A DNA stretch of 64,000 nt from Streptomyces sp. NBC_00250 (GTDB lineage: Bacteria > Actinomycetota > Actinomycetes > Streptomycetales > Streptomycetaceae), in NCBI RefSeq assembly GCF_036192275.1, contig NZ_CP108088.1, positions 1,612,001 through 1,676,000 on the forward strand, read 5' to 3'. A program made the position numbers and the translations under genes. Below, piece after piece: positions 49,152-57,124 of the stretch (within the stretch, counting starts at the first letter, position 1; every line of letters starts with the position of its first letter). The notes beneath the pieces were generated by a model. That model worked only from the letters and a program-made list of their open reading frames with translations. It searched no databases and was not told the DNA's origin.

Positions 49152-50821
49152 GGCGCGGACCCCACATCGGCGGCCCACGGGTAGTACATGTACGAGATGG
49201 TCGTGGGGGCGCCGGTGATCCGCTTGTTGAGGAAGACGGCGGTGGGCCATTCGGCGACCGGGATCCACAGCAGCTGCTCGGCGGCGTGCTTCTGCAGGTC
49301 CGCCTCGATCGCGAGGCGCTTGTCCGGGTCGTACACGGAGACCGCCCGGTCGATGCCCTCGTCGTACTTCTTGTCGCTGTACCCGGCGAAGTTCATGTAG
49401 GCGCCGGTCTTGAAGTTCGTGAGCAGGTCCAGCGGGTCGGTGATCGAGTCGTAGTAGGTGAGCGGGAACATGTCGATGCCCTCGCGCGCCTCGGGGTCGG
49501 TGAACAGCGCGGTGAACGCGTTCGGGGCGATGGTCTTGAGCCGGATGTCGAGACCGATCTGGGCGCCGGCGGCCTGGACGGCCGTCGCGAGGAGGGAGAC
49601 GTCCTGGCCGATCGAGCTGGTGGCGACGGTCAGGGTCTTGCCGGTGGCGCCGGCCTCCTTGATCAGTGCCTTGGCCTTCTCGATGTCGGGCGTGACCTTC
49701 GGGAGGGCTTCGAGGGCGTTCTTCCTGGTCTGTTCCGAGCCGGCGGCCCAGGCGGCACGGGTGGTGAGCGAGTTCGTGACGGTTCCCGCGCCACCGAGGC
49801 CGGCCTTCACGAACCCGGAGCGGTCCAGGGCCATGGACAGCGCGCGCCGGACGCGGATGTCGCCGAGCGGGCCCTTCATGTTCGTGATGTTGACGTTGAC
49901 GGTGCTGAGGCCCTCGCCGAAGTAGAGCTTTCCGACGCCGCTGCCCTTGAGGCGGGCGTAGCTCTCCGTGGGGATGAGGTAGCCGCCGTCGGCCTCTCCG
50001 CTGAGCAGGGCGTTCGTACGGGCGGAGGGATCGGTGATGAACCGGAAGACGGCCTTGCCGGACTTGGCCTTCTTCCCCCAGTAGCCGTCGAAGCGGTCGA
50101 GCTCGACGGACTGGCCCTTGTTCCAGGTGCCGAGCTCGAACGGTCCGGTGCAGGCGAGTCCCCCGGAGGTGCCGTAGTCCTTGCCGGCCGCTTCGACCCC
50201 GGCCTTGGAGGCGACCACACCGGCGGCGGTCGCCATGTACTGCGGGAACTGCGAGTCGGGCTTCTTGAGCTTGACGGTGACCTGGAGCGGGCCGGTCTTC
50301 CGTACGGAGGCGACGTTCTGGAAGTTCTGCGCCCAGGCCGCCGCGTTGTCCGGGTCCGTCTGGCGGCCGAGGCTGAAGACGACGTCGTCGGCGGTCATGG
50401 TCCGGCCGTCGTGGAAGCGCACCCCGCGCCGCAGGTCGTACACCCAGGTCTTCGGGTCCGGGTTGGAGGCCTTCTCGGCGAGCCCGGGTTCGAGGGTGAG
50501 GCCCGGCGTCCAGCGCATCAGGCTCTCGCACACATTGGAGAGGATCGTGTTCTGCGGGTAGTCGAAGGCCACGGTGTAGTCGAGCGTCGGCGGCTCCGCG
50601 TACACGGCCCAGGTGAAGGAGTCGATCTCGCCCTTGGCCGCGGGCGTGGTCTTCGAGAGGGTGAAGTCGCCGGTGCTCTCCCCGCCCTTGGGCGGCCCCG
50701 CACAGGCCGCGACCAGGGCCGCCGCCGTCAGGAGGGCGGCCGCGGCGGCGCGGCGGCGGCCGGCCGGACGGCCACGGGGAACGCTGGTGCGTCTGCTGGT
50801 GCGGGGTACGACTGTGGTCAT
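49148..50821 (-). CDS. Oligopeptide ABC transporter solute-binding lipoprotein
   Basis: A 557-residue extracellular binding protein of the family 5 (OppA/DppA) type. A long Arg-rich leader precedes the lipobox LTAAALVAAC near residue 40. The mature protein has the family start (WAVYAEPPTLDY), GVRFHDGRTMTADDVVFSL near 125, and SMALDRSGFV. The ATG follows AAGAGAG. It heads the operon SBP-OppB-OppC-OppD-OppF, whose genes all overlap by 4-8 bases. Family 5 proteins bind peptides, nickel, glycosides or opine-like arginine derivatives, and the ligand here is not predictable from sequence. Confidence 0.9.
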   Translation of the reverse strand: MTTVVPRTSRRTSVPRGRPAGRRRAAAAALLTAAALVAACAGPPKGGESTGDFTLSKTTPAAKGEIDSFTWAVYAEPPTLDYTVAFDYPQNTILSNVCESLMRWTPGLTLEPGLAEKASNPDPKTWVYDLRRGVRFHDGRTMTADDVVFSLGRQTDPDNAAAWAQNFQNVASVRKTGPLQVTVKLKKPDSQFPQYMATAAGVVASKAGVEAAGKDYGTSGGLACTGPFELGTWNKGQSVELDRFDGYWGKKAKSGKAVFRFITDPSARTNALLSGEADGGYLIPTESYARLKGSGVGKLYFGEGLSTVNVNITNMKGPLGDIRVRRALSMALDRSGFVKAGLGGAGTVTNSLTTRAAWAAGSEQTRKNALEALPKVTPDIEKAKALIKEAGATGKTLTVATSSIGQDVSLLATAVQAAGAQIGLDIRLKTIAPNAFTALFTDPEAREGIDMFPLTYYDSITDPLDLLTNFKTGAYMNFAGYSDKKYDEGIDRAVSVYDPDKRLAIEADLQKHAAEQLLWIPVAEWPTAVFLNKRITGAPTTISYMYYPWAADVGSAP

Positions 50822-50868
50822 CGTCGCGCTCTCTTTCCGTACGGTCTGTGCGTACGTGATGGGGGAGG

Positions 50869-50896
50869 CTGCCGGGCCGCGGGGACGGCCCGGCAG
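50869..50896 (-). terminator. Terminator after cytoplasmic deiminase gene
   Basis: Perfect 11-bp stem CTGCCGGGCCG / CGGCCCGGCAG with a 6-base loop, between the deiminase stop (50913) and the binding-protein start (50821), both minus strand. Confidence 0.75.
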
Positions 50897-50912
50897 GAGC
50901 GGTCGGTCCTGG

Positions 50913-51926
50913 CTACGCGAGGGGGCGGGCGACGGGGACCTGCTGCGTGATGCAGTGCACTCCCCCGCCACCGAACGCGATCGCGAGCGCCCGCACGCCG
51001 ACCACCTTGCGGCCGGGGTGGGCCGCGGCGATCACCGCGAGGGCGGCGTCGTCCTGGGGCAGGCCCGCCACGGGGACGACGACGCCGCCGTTGGCGACGT
51101 AGTAGTTCAGGTACGACACCTCGACCTCGCCCTCGGCGACGTCGACGAACGCGGTCTGCGGGACGTCGACGATCTCCAGCGGCCGGCCCTGGGCGTCGGT
51201 GCTGGCCTCCAGAACCGCGCGGTTGGCGCGCATCCGGGCGTAGTCGGGATGCGCGGGGTCGTCGGGCAGCGAGACGACGACCTTGCCGGGGGCGGCGAAG
51301 GCACAGACTCCGTCGACGTGACCGTCCGTCTCGGTGTCCAGCAGGCCACCGTACGGAAGCCAGACAACCTTACTGACGCCCAGCTGCGATTTCAGCTCGG
51401 CCTCGATTTCGTCCCGGTTCAGGCCGGGGTTCCTGTTGGGGTGCAGCAGGCACTGCTCGGTCGTGATGAGCGTGCCCTCACCGTCGACCGTGATCGCCCC
51501 GCCCTCCAGGATCATTGCGGAGGGGATGCGGTCGACCCCGAGGTGCTCCAGGAGCAGGCCGCTGACCCGGTCGTCGGAGTCGTAGGGGTGGTGCTTGCTG
51601 CCCCAGGCGTTGAAGCGGAAGTCGACGCCGGCGCGTCGTCCTGCGCCGTCGAGCACGAACAGCGGCGCGGAGTCGCGGAACCAGGAGTCGTCCAGCGGAA
51701 GCTCGACGACGGTGATCTCCGGGCCGCACCAGGTCCGGGCTTCGTCGCCGTGGCCGGGCGGGGCGACCATCGTCACGGGCTCGAACTCGGCGATGGCCCG
51801 AGCGACGTTCGCGTACTCCTCCTTGGCGTCGTTCAGCACACTGCCCCAGAGGTCGGGGCGGGTGGGCCAGGCCATGAGGCAGCGCTCGTGCTCGGACCAC
51901 TCGGCGGGCATTCGGAATGCGGTCAT
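50913..51926 (-). CDS. aguA: Agmatine deiminase, cytoplasmic (AguA-like)
   Basis: A 337-residue protein with no signal peptide, closest of the five paralogues to canonical agmatine deiminase. It has MPAEWSEHERCLMAWPTRPDLW (N-terminal AguA signature), DDSWFRDSAPLFV, DTETDGHVDGV, and nucleophile GGGGVHCITQQ. It would convert agmatine to N-carbamoylputrescine and ammonia, a step in arginine decarboxylase-based putrescine synthesis or agmatine use as nitrogen source. The ATG follows AGAGAG and lies 35 bases from operator site 51962-51981. AguB (the next enzyme) is not in the window. Confidence 0.93.
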   Translation of the reverse strand: MTAFRMPAEWSEHERCLMAWPTRPDLWGSVLNDAKEEYANVARAIAEFEPVTMVAPPGHGDEARTWCGPEITVVELPLDDSWFRDSAPLFVLDGAGRRAGVDFRFNAWGSKHHPYDSDDRVSGLLLEHLGVDRIPSAMILEGGAITVDGEGTLITTEQCLLHPNRNPGLNRDEIEAELKSQLGVSKVVWLPYGGLLDTETDGHVDGVCAFAAPGKVVVSLPDDPAHPDYARMRANRAVLEASTDAQGRPLEIVDVPQTAFVDVAEGEVEVSYLNYYVANGGVVVPVAGLPQDDAALAVIAAAHPGRKVVGVRALAIAFGGGGVHCITQQVPVARPLA

Positions 51927-51961
51927 CGGAGATCTCTCTTCTCGTGGCTGAAATCTTCCTC

Positions 51962-51981
51962 TCGACTGAAAATTCAGTCAA
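51962..51981. promoter_or_regulatory. Shared operator, site 2 (cytoplasmic deiminase)
   Basis: TCGACTGAAAATTCAGTCAA, with 7-bp perfect arms GACTGAA/TTCAGTC, 35 bases upstream of the aguA-like start, so it would overlap its promoter. Confidence 0.85.
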
Positions 51982-52054
51982 GAGAAAAGTCGGGGACTGT
52001 TCACCTTCGGAACGGAGGATGGTGCGTGAGCGGAAGAAGGAAGGGCGACGGCGA

Positions 52055-53806
52055 TCAGAGGAAATAGAGGCGGCTGAGCGAGACCTCCTGGGCCGGCTCC
52101 GAGCGCAGGGGCTCCCCGTCCAGAGTGACCAGGCCGCTGCGCCCGTCGACCTGGACGTCTCCCAGGCGCGTGTTGCCGATCATGTCCGCGGGGCCGATGC
52201 CCCGGGTACCGCGCACGGCGACCCTGCGGCGGCGGGTGGCCATGGCGTCGTACGGGCGGCCGAAGGATCCGGACTCGGCGGCGGCACGGCTGACGAAGGC
52301 CACCGAGAGGTCGGCGGGCGTGGCGCCGTGCGCGCCGAACAGCGGTCCGAGGACGAGCGGTTCGCAGGTGTCGGTGGCGGCGTTGGGATCGCCGGTCACG
52401 CCGTAGGCGGGGAAGCCGTTCTTGATGACCATCTGCGGCTTGGCGCCGAAGAACGGCGGCCGCCACAGCACGATGTCGGCCATCTTCCCGACCTCGATCG
52501 AACCGATCTCGTGCGCGAGGCCGTGGGCGATCGCCGGGTTGATGGTGAGCTTGGCGATGTACCGCAGCACGCGCGCGTTGTCGTCGCGCTCGCTGTCGCC
52601 CTCCAGAGGCCCCAGCTCGCCCTTCATCTTCCCGGCCATCGCGAACGTCCGCCGGATCGTCTCCCCCGCCCTTCCCATGCCCTGGGCGTCGGAGGAGGTG
52701 ATCCCGATCGCGCCGAGGTCGTGCAGGACGTCCTCCGCGCCCATCGTCCCGGCCCGGATCCGGTCACGTGCCATGGCGGCGTCGCCCGGCAGGTCCGTCT
52801 TGAGCGCATGGACGGAGACGATCATCCCGTAGTGCTCGGCGACGGCGTCGCGGCCGAAGGGGAGCGTGGGGTTGGTGGAGGAGCCGATGACGTTCGGCAC
52901 GCCCGCCATCTTCAGGACGTTGGGTACGTGCCCGCCGCCGCAGCCCTCGATGTGGAAGGCGTGGATCGTACGGCCGTCGAGGACGCGCAGGGTGTCCTCG
53001 ACCGAGAGGCATTCGTTGAGGCCGTCGCTGTGCAGGGCGACCTGGACGTCGTGTTCCTCGGCGACCCGCAGGGCGGTGTCGAGGGCGCGCGTGTGGGCGC
53101 CCATGTCCTCGTGGACCTTGAAGCCGGACGCCCCGCCCTCGGCGAGCGCCTCGACCAGCGGCGCCGGGTCCGAGGACGAACCCCGGGCCAGGAAGCCGAT
53201 GTTGACCGGCCAGGCGTCGAAGGCGTTGAACGCGTGACGCAGCGCCCACGGCGAGTTCACGCCGACGCCCCAACTCGGCCCGATCTCCTGCCCGATGATC
53301 GTGGTGACACCGCTCGCGAGCGAGGCCTCCATGATCCGGGGCGAGAGCAGGTGGACATGGGTGTCGACGGCTCCGGCGGTGGCGATCAGCCCCTCGCCCG
53401 GGATCATGGTCGTCCCGGTGCCGACGACGACATCGACGCCGTCGACCGTATCGGGGTTCCCGGCCCGGCCGATCGCGTGGATGCGGCCCTCGCGGATGCC
53501 GATCGACACCTTGCGGATGCCGAGGACGGCGTCGATGACCAGCACGTTGGTGATGACGACGTCGCACGTCTCGCGGACGGCCGCGGCCTTCAGGTGCATT
53601 CCGTCACGGGCGGTCTTGCCGAAGCCCGCGAGGAACTCGTCGCCCGGCCGCTGGGAATCCGACTCCACCCGGACGACCAGCCCGGAGTCACCCAGCCGGA
53701 CCCGGTCCCCCGCGCGCGGGCCGTGGACGGTGGCGTACTCGTACGGGTCGACGTGCCGGCTGACGCCCGGCTCACAGTGGTCGCTGTGCCTGGTCGGCTT
53801 ACTCAC
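52055..53806 (-). CDS. ureC: Urease alpha-subunit homologue with altered active-site flap
   Basis: A 583-residue UreC-type amidohydrolase. All nickel ligands are kept: H150 and H152 (DTHVH), carbamylated lysine K230 and H232 (FKVHED), H259 (LHSDGLNE), H285 (FHIEGCGGGH) and D373 (SSDAQGMGR). In the mobile flap, the usual MVCHHL cysteine-histidine pair is SVHAL: the cysteine is V332, while the catalytic histidine H333 remains. The GTG overlaps the stop of the UreAB gene (GTGA). No UreD/E/F/G accessory genes are in the window. It may be a urease that relies on accessory proteins encoded elsewhere, or act on another ureido compound. Confidence 0.9.
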   Translation of the reverse strand: MSKPTRHSDHCEPGVSRHVDPYEYATVHGPRAGDRVRLGDSGLVVRVESDSQRPGDEFLAGFGKTARDGMHLKAAAVRETCDVVITNVLVIDAVLGIRKVSIGIREGRIHAIGRAGNPDTVDGVDVVVGTGTTMIPGEGLIATAGAVDTHVHLLSPRIMEASLASGVTTIIGQEIGPSWGVGVNSPWALRHAFNAFDAWPVNIGFLARGSSSDPAPLVEALAEGGASGFKVHEDMGAHTRALDTALRVAEEHDVQVALHSDGLNECLSVEDTLRVLDGRTIHAFHIEGCGGGHVPNVLKMAGVPNVIGSSTNPTLPFGRDAVAEHYGMIVSVHALKTDLPGDAAMARDRIRAGTMGAEDVLHDLGAIGITSSDAQGMGRAGETIRRTFAMAGKMKGELGPLEGDSERDDNARVLRYIAKLTINPAIAHGLAHEIGSIEVGKMADIVLWRPPFFGAKPQMVIKNGFPAYGVTGDPNAATDTCEPLVLGPLFGAHGATPADLSVAFVSRAAAESGSFGRPYDAMATRRRRVAVRGTRGIGPADMIGNTRLGDVQVDGRSGLVTLDGEPLRSEPAQEVSLSRLYFL

Positions 53807-54615
53807 AGGGTCGTTCCTTCCAGAGCGGCGGCAGCGCCGCTGTACGCAGCGTCGGCGTCGCCGTTCACACCGTTCGCACCGTCCGAGGCGTCCGCGCCGC
53901 CCGAGGAGTCCAGGCTGTCCGCACCGTGCGCGCCGTGCGCGCCGAGGTAGCCGCAGGCGGCCGCCCTGCGCAGTGCCTCCGCCTTCGCGCCGGGCGCGTC
54001 CAGCGGGCCGTCGACCAGGCCCGCGAAGCCGATGGCGACCCGAGCGCCGCCGATCGGGACCAGGCCCACCTCGGCCTCGCCGCCCGCGTCGAAGCGGAAG
54101 GAGGCGCCGGCGGGGATGGCCAGCCGCATGCCGTAGGCGGCGGCGCGGTCGAAGTCGAGGCGCGGGTTGGCCTCGAAGAAGTGGAAGTGGGAGGTGACGC
54201 TCACGGGGACGGCCGCGGTGTTCCGTACGGGGAGCGTGAGCGTCGGCTCGGGCACCTCGATGATGTCCGGGGCGGGCAGCAGGGCGCCCGGGGCGCCGTC
54301 GTTGCGTTCCTGGGCGCCGAACGGCTCGGCGATCGCGGCGAGCCGGGTGCCGTCGTCGAAGACGGCCTCGACGTGGATCTCGGTGACCACGTCGACGACC
54401 CCGGGCAGCACGTCGTCGGGGCCCAGGACGGTGCGGCCGCGCTCGATCGCCTCCGCCAGGCGCAGTCCGTCACGGGCCGCCTCGCAGACCGTGTCCGCGA
54501 TGAGCGCGGTCGCCTCCGGGACGTTGAGCCGAAGGCCGCGCGCGTGGCGGGCCCGGGCGAGTTCGGCGGCGGTGAACAGCAGCAGGCGGTCCCGCTCGGT
54601 GGGAGTCAGCGGCAT
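53803..54615 (-). CDS. ureAB: Fused urease gamma-beta subunit (UreAB)
   Basis: A 270-residue fusion. Residues 1-100 are urease gamma (PLTPTERDRLLLFTAAELARARHARGLRLNVPEA through IHVEAVFDDGT) and 110-215 urease beta (RNTAAVPVSVTSHFHFFEANPRLDFDRAAAYGMRL, VAIGFAGLVDGPLD). The last 50 residues are an Ala/Gly/Asp/Ser-rich tail (DSLDSSGGADASDGANGVNG) beyond the fold. Fused gamma-beta genes are found in one of the two urease loci of some Streptomyces. The ATG at 54615 follows GCGAGG. Operator site 3 is 162 bases upstream. Confidence 0.92.
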   Translation of the reverse strand: MPLTPTERDRLLLFTAAELARARHARGLRLNVPEATALIADTVCEAARDGLRLAEAIERGRTVLGPDDVLPGVVDVVTEIHVEAVFDDGTRLAAIAEPFGAQERNDGAPGALLPAPDIIEVPEPTLTLPVRNTAAVPVSVTSHFHFFEANPRLDFDRAAAYGMRLAIPAGASFRFDAGGEAEVGLVPIGGARVAIGFAGLVDGPLDAPGAKAEALRRAAACGYLGAHGAHGADSLDSSGGADASDGANGVNGDADAAYSGAAAALEGTTL

Positions 54616-54776
54616 GTCGGCCTCGCGTACGTCACGTACATGGGGGTGTTTCCTTCCTCCCCCGCGAAGAGGTGGGGGAGAGCCAGGGGGCGGGCGCTGC
54701 GCCTCGGCCCTGTGCTCGACACCGTGAGGGTGGGTGAGCGGGGCCGGCGGAGCCCGGCAATGCCCCCACTGTGGCA

Positions 54777-54796
54777 CTGACTGAAAAACCAGTCAA
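54777..54796. promoter_or_regulatory. Shared operator, site 3 (urease-like operon)
   Basis: CTGACTGAAAAACCAGTCAA, 18 of 20 positions compatible with the consensus, upstream of UreAB. The leader of about 160 bases between them contains no further gene. Confidence 0.8.
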
Positions 54797-54883
54797 GATG
54801 TTGGATGAAACGCTGCCCCGACAGATCTGCACGCCGGAGAACACGGCAGAGAGGAGAGGAGAGGGGCGAGTGATGCCCCCGGA

Positions 54884-55459
54884 TCAGCGGAGCCCGGCCA
54901 GCTCCGCGTCGATGGCACCGCGCAGCAGGGTGCGCGCGTGGTCCGCCGTGATCCCGCCACCGAGCCAGCGCATGCTCAGCCCCTCCAGGAGGGCCGTGAG
55001 CCGCTCCCCGGCCGCGGCGAGCGCGGGCGCCGGCGCCATGGGCAGGACCTGGCCGAGCAACCCGGCGACCTCCTGGGCCCAGGCGAGGGTGGCCCGGGCG
55101 AGATCCTCGCGCAGCAGCTCGTCGAACACGGCACTCGCCCGCAACTCGCCCCAGGCCGCGCTGTTCTCCCGTACCTCGACGGTGTCCTGGAGCTCCAGGA
55201 GGAGCGTCTCCTCCAGTTCTTCGCGCGGGCTCAGGGGCGGGGCGTCCGGATCGCGGTCGGTCGTGTAGCGCTCCGCCCGCTCGCTGATGAACTCCAGCGT
55301 GTGGCGCAGGATCCCGGAACGGTCCTTGAAGTAGTAGTAGATCAGGGCCGTGGACACGCCCGCCTCGGCGGCGAGCTCCTCCACACGCAGCCCGCGGATC
55401 CCGCGCCGGGCGATGACCCGGGCAGCCGCTTCGAGGATCTGAGTACTACGAGATGCCAT
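54884..55459 (-). CDS. TetR family regulator (deiminase regulon, paralogue 1)
   Basis: A 191-residue TetR repressor. The N-terminus reads QILEAAARVIARRGIRGLRVEELAAEAGVSTALIYYYFKDRSGIL, a helix-turn-helix almost identical to that of the TetR at 56312-56896. Ligand domain of about 130 residues follows. Because the two recognition helices (VSTALIYYYF and VSTALVYYHF) are nearly the same, both probably bind the five TTGACTGAA sites. The gene itself has no copy of the site directly upstream, and ends about 90 bases from operator site 3. Confidence 0.9.
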   Translation of the reverse strand: MASRSTQILEAAARVIARRGIRGLRVEELAAEAGVSTALIYYYFKDRSGILRHTLEFISERAERYTTDRDPDAPPLSPREELEETLLLELQDTVEVRENSAAWGELRASAVFDELLREDLARATLAWAQEVAGLLGQVLPMAPAPALAAAGERLTALLEGLSMRWLGGGITADHARTLLRGAIDAELAGLR

Positions 55460-55532
55460 GCGCGCACCCTACCCGGCGGCATCCCGGCGGATCCCACGGC
55501 CTGCGAACGGGTGCTCGATGCCGCAGGCCTCG

Positions 55533-56138
55533 CTACGACCGCAAGGTGGCAGGTGGTGGAGCCGACGGCCCCTGGACGTCCAGGACGACCGCGGTTCCGG
55601 CGACGGTCCGGTCTTCGTGCATGGTGATCACTTGACCGGGCCGCAGCTGCTGCCACTTCGCCGGGGAGAGCGGGGCGAGACGCACCGTGGCCTGCCCTCC
55701 GGGCTCCATGAAGGGCGTGAACTCCACCCACAGGGCGGCTATGTACAGGTCGGGTTCGCCTGTCGGGGTTCTCCCTCCGATGTTCCACATCGGCCGTAGG
55801 ACCCCGGCTCCGGAGAAGGGTGTCCGCCGACGGGACTCGTGGGCCGGCGTGAGGGTGAGGTCGGCTCGGATGACGCCGTTGCGGGCTTCGAAGCAGCGCC
55901 AGTGACACCAGGCCGCGCTCCTGTCGAGTCGCATCTGCTCGGCGGCGGTGGCGAGGCTCTGCCAGAAGTCGAGCGGAAGCGGGTGGACCTCACCAAGCCC
56001 CTCCAGCAGGTCGAGAGCGACCTCCCACTCGTCGTGGGCGAGATACTCCCAGACGTCGTTCGCCGTGATGTCGTTCTCGGTGGCGACGGCCTCGGGGACC
56101 AGCAGAGAGGCGGCTTCCAGCAGCTTGGGAACATCCAT
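55533..56138 (-). CDS. Uncharacterised protein
   Basis: A 201-residue cytoplasmic protein. The first 85 residues are helical (KLLEAASLLVPEAVATENDI, DVWEYLAHDEWEVALDLLEGLG). The C-terminal part is beta-rich with a translation-factor-like closing segment (RLAPLSPAKWQQLRPGQVITMHEDRTVAGTAVVLDV) that resembles the EF-Tu C-terminal barrel. Similar proteins are of unknown function. The ATG at 56138 has only a weak site. It is divergent from the TetR gene at 56312 and shares operator site 4. Confidence 0.75.
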   Translation of the reverse strand: MDVPKLLEAASLLVPEAVATENDITANDVWEYLAHDEWEVALDLLEGLGEVHPLPLDFWQSLATAAEQMRLDRSAAWCHWRCFEARNGVIRADLTLTPAHESRRRTPFSGAGVLRPMWNIGGRTPTGEPDLYIAALWVEFTPFMEPGGQATVRLAPLSPAKWQQLRPGQVITMHEDRTVAGTAVVLDVQGPSAPPPATLRS

Positions 56139-56238
56139 GCCCCGATTCTGGACGATGCCTTCCGCCCCGTGACCCGCGGGCCGCGTCCGGCCTGGCGGCG
56201 CATCTCTCCTTGGAGGTGACGTTCTCCGCACCGCGACC

Positions 56239-56258
56239 CTAACTAAAGTTTCAGTCAA
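56239..56258. promoter_or_regulatory. Shared operator, site 4 (TetR autoregulation)
   Basis: CTAACTAAAGTTTCAGTCAA, the weakest of the five: right half-site perfect, left half degenerate. It lies 53 bases before the TetR start and about 100 before the divergent uncharacterised gene. Confidence 0.7.
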
Positions 56259-56311
56259 TATGAGACGATGGTTGACATGGTTGACGAGGACCACCAGAAG
56301 GGATGCACACG

Positions 56312-56896
56312 GTGACGGACCGCAGAACGGCAATCCTGGAGGCGTCCGCCCGCACCATCGCCAGGCGCGGGGTCCGTGGGCTCCGGATGGACGAGCTCGC
56401 GGCGGAGGCCGGGGTGTCGACCGCGCTGGTCTACTACCACTTCAAGGACCGGGCCGGCATCCTGCGACGCACCCTGGAGTTCATCACCGACCGGGCGGGC
56501 CGGTACGCGCGGGGACAGCACGACACCGAGGGGCCCACGAACCCCCGAGAGCTCCTCGAACTGTCCTTACTGCTGGAATTCCAGGACCTTCCGGAGGTCC
56601 GCGAGAACAGCACCGCGTGGGGCGAGCTGCGCGCCAGCGCGATCTTCGAGCCCGAGCTCCGGGAAGAACTCGCCGAGGCGGGTGCGGCCTGGATCCGGCA
56701 GACCACGGAGCTCCTCGCCCTCGCACAGCCGGCCGCGACCACCGCGGAGGTCATCTCCTCCGCCGAGCGCCTGACGGCGCTGCGCGAAGGGCTCAACGCG
56801 CGTCGACTCGGCGGCATCCTGCGCCCGGAACACGCCCGCGAGCTGATGCGGGAGGCGATCGAGGTGGAGATCGCCCACCTGACCACCCGACGATGA
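56312..56896 (+). CDS. TetR family regulator (deiminase regulon, paralogue 2)
   Basis: A 194-residue TetR repressor, close paralogue of the one at 54884-55459 (helix-turn-helix TAILEASARTIARRGVRGLRMDELAAEAGVSTALVYYHF-like, residues 5-45). The GTG at 56312 aligns exactly with the paralogue's start and has AAGGG nine bases upstream. The ATG nine bases before it would have the site touching the codon. Codon 86 (56567-56569) is TTA, so full-length protein should need the bldA tRNA. Operator sites 4 and 5 flank the gene. Confidence 0.9.
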   Translation: MTDRRTAILEASARTIARRGVRGLRMDELAAEAGVSTALVYYHFKDRAGILRRTLEFITDRAGRYARGQHDTEGPTNPRELLELSLLLEFQDLPEVRENSTAWGELRASAIFEPELREELAEAGAAWIRQTTELLALAQPAATTAEVISSAERLTALREGLNARRLGGILRPEHARELMREAIEVEIAHLTTRR

Positions 56897-56935
56897 GGGC
56901 CCCGGAATCAGCGGGACACATGCACCCTACTGAAT

Positions 56936-56955
56936 TTGACTGAAATTCCAGTCAG
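56936..56955. promoter_or_regulatory. Shared operator, site 5 (lipoprotein deiminase)
   Basis: TTGACTGAAATTCCAGTCAG, 169 bases upstream of deiminase 4 and 39 bases past the TetR stop. Confidence 0.85.
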
Positions 56956-57124
56956 TGCCACAGTGCCTGACATGAGGCCGTACCCGCTGCCGCGGCTACA
57001 GGCGTCCGCGGTGCGGACCATGCACCCTTGAAGCAGGACTCGCCTGCGACCCTGCGCCCCCACTCCCCGTGTCCCCACCGCGGCCGGCCGCCTCCGTCCT
57101 GCCAGTCCACGATCGGAGTCCACC

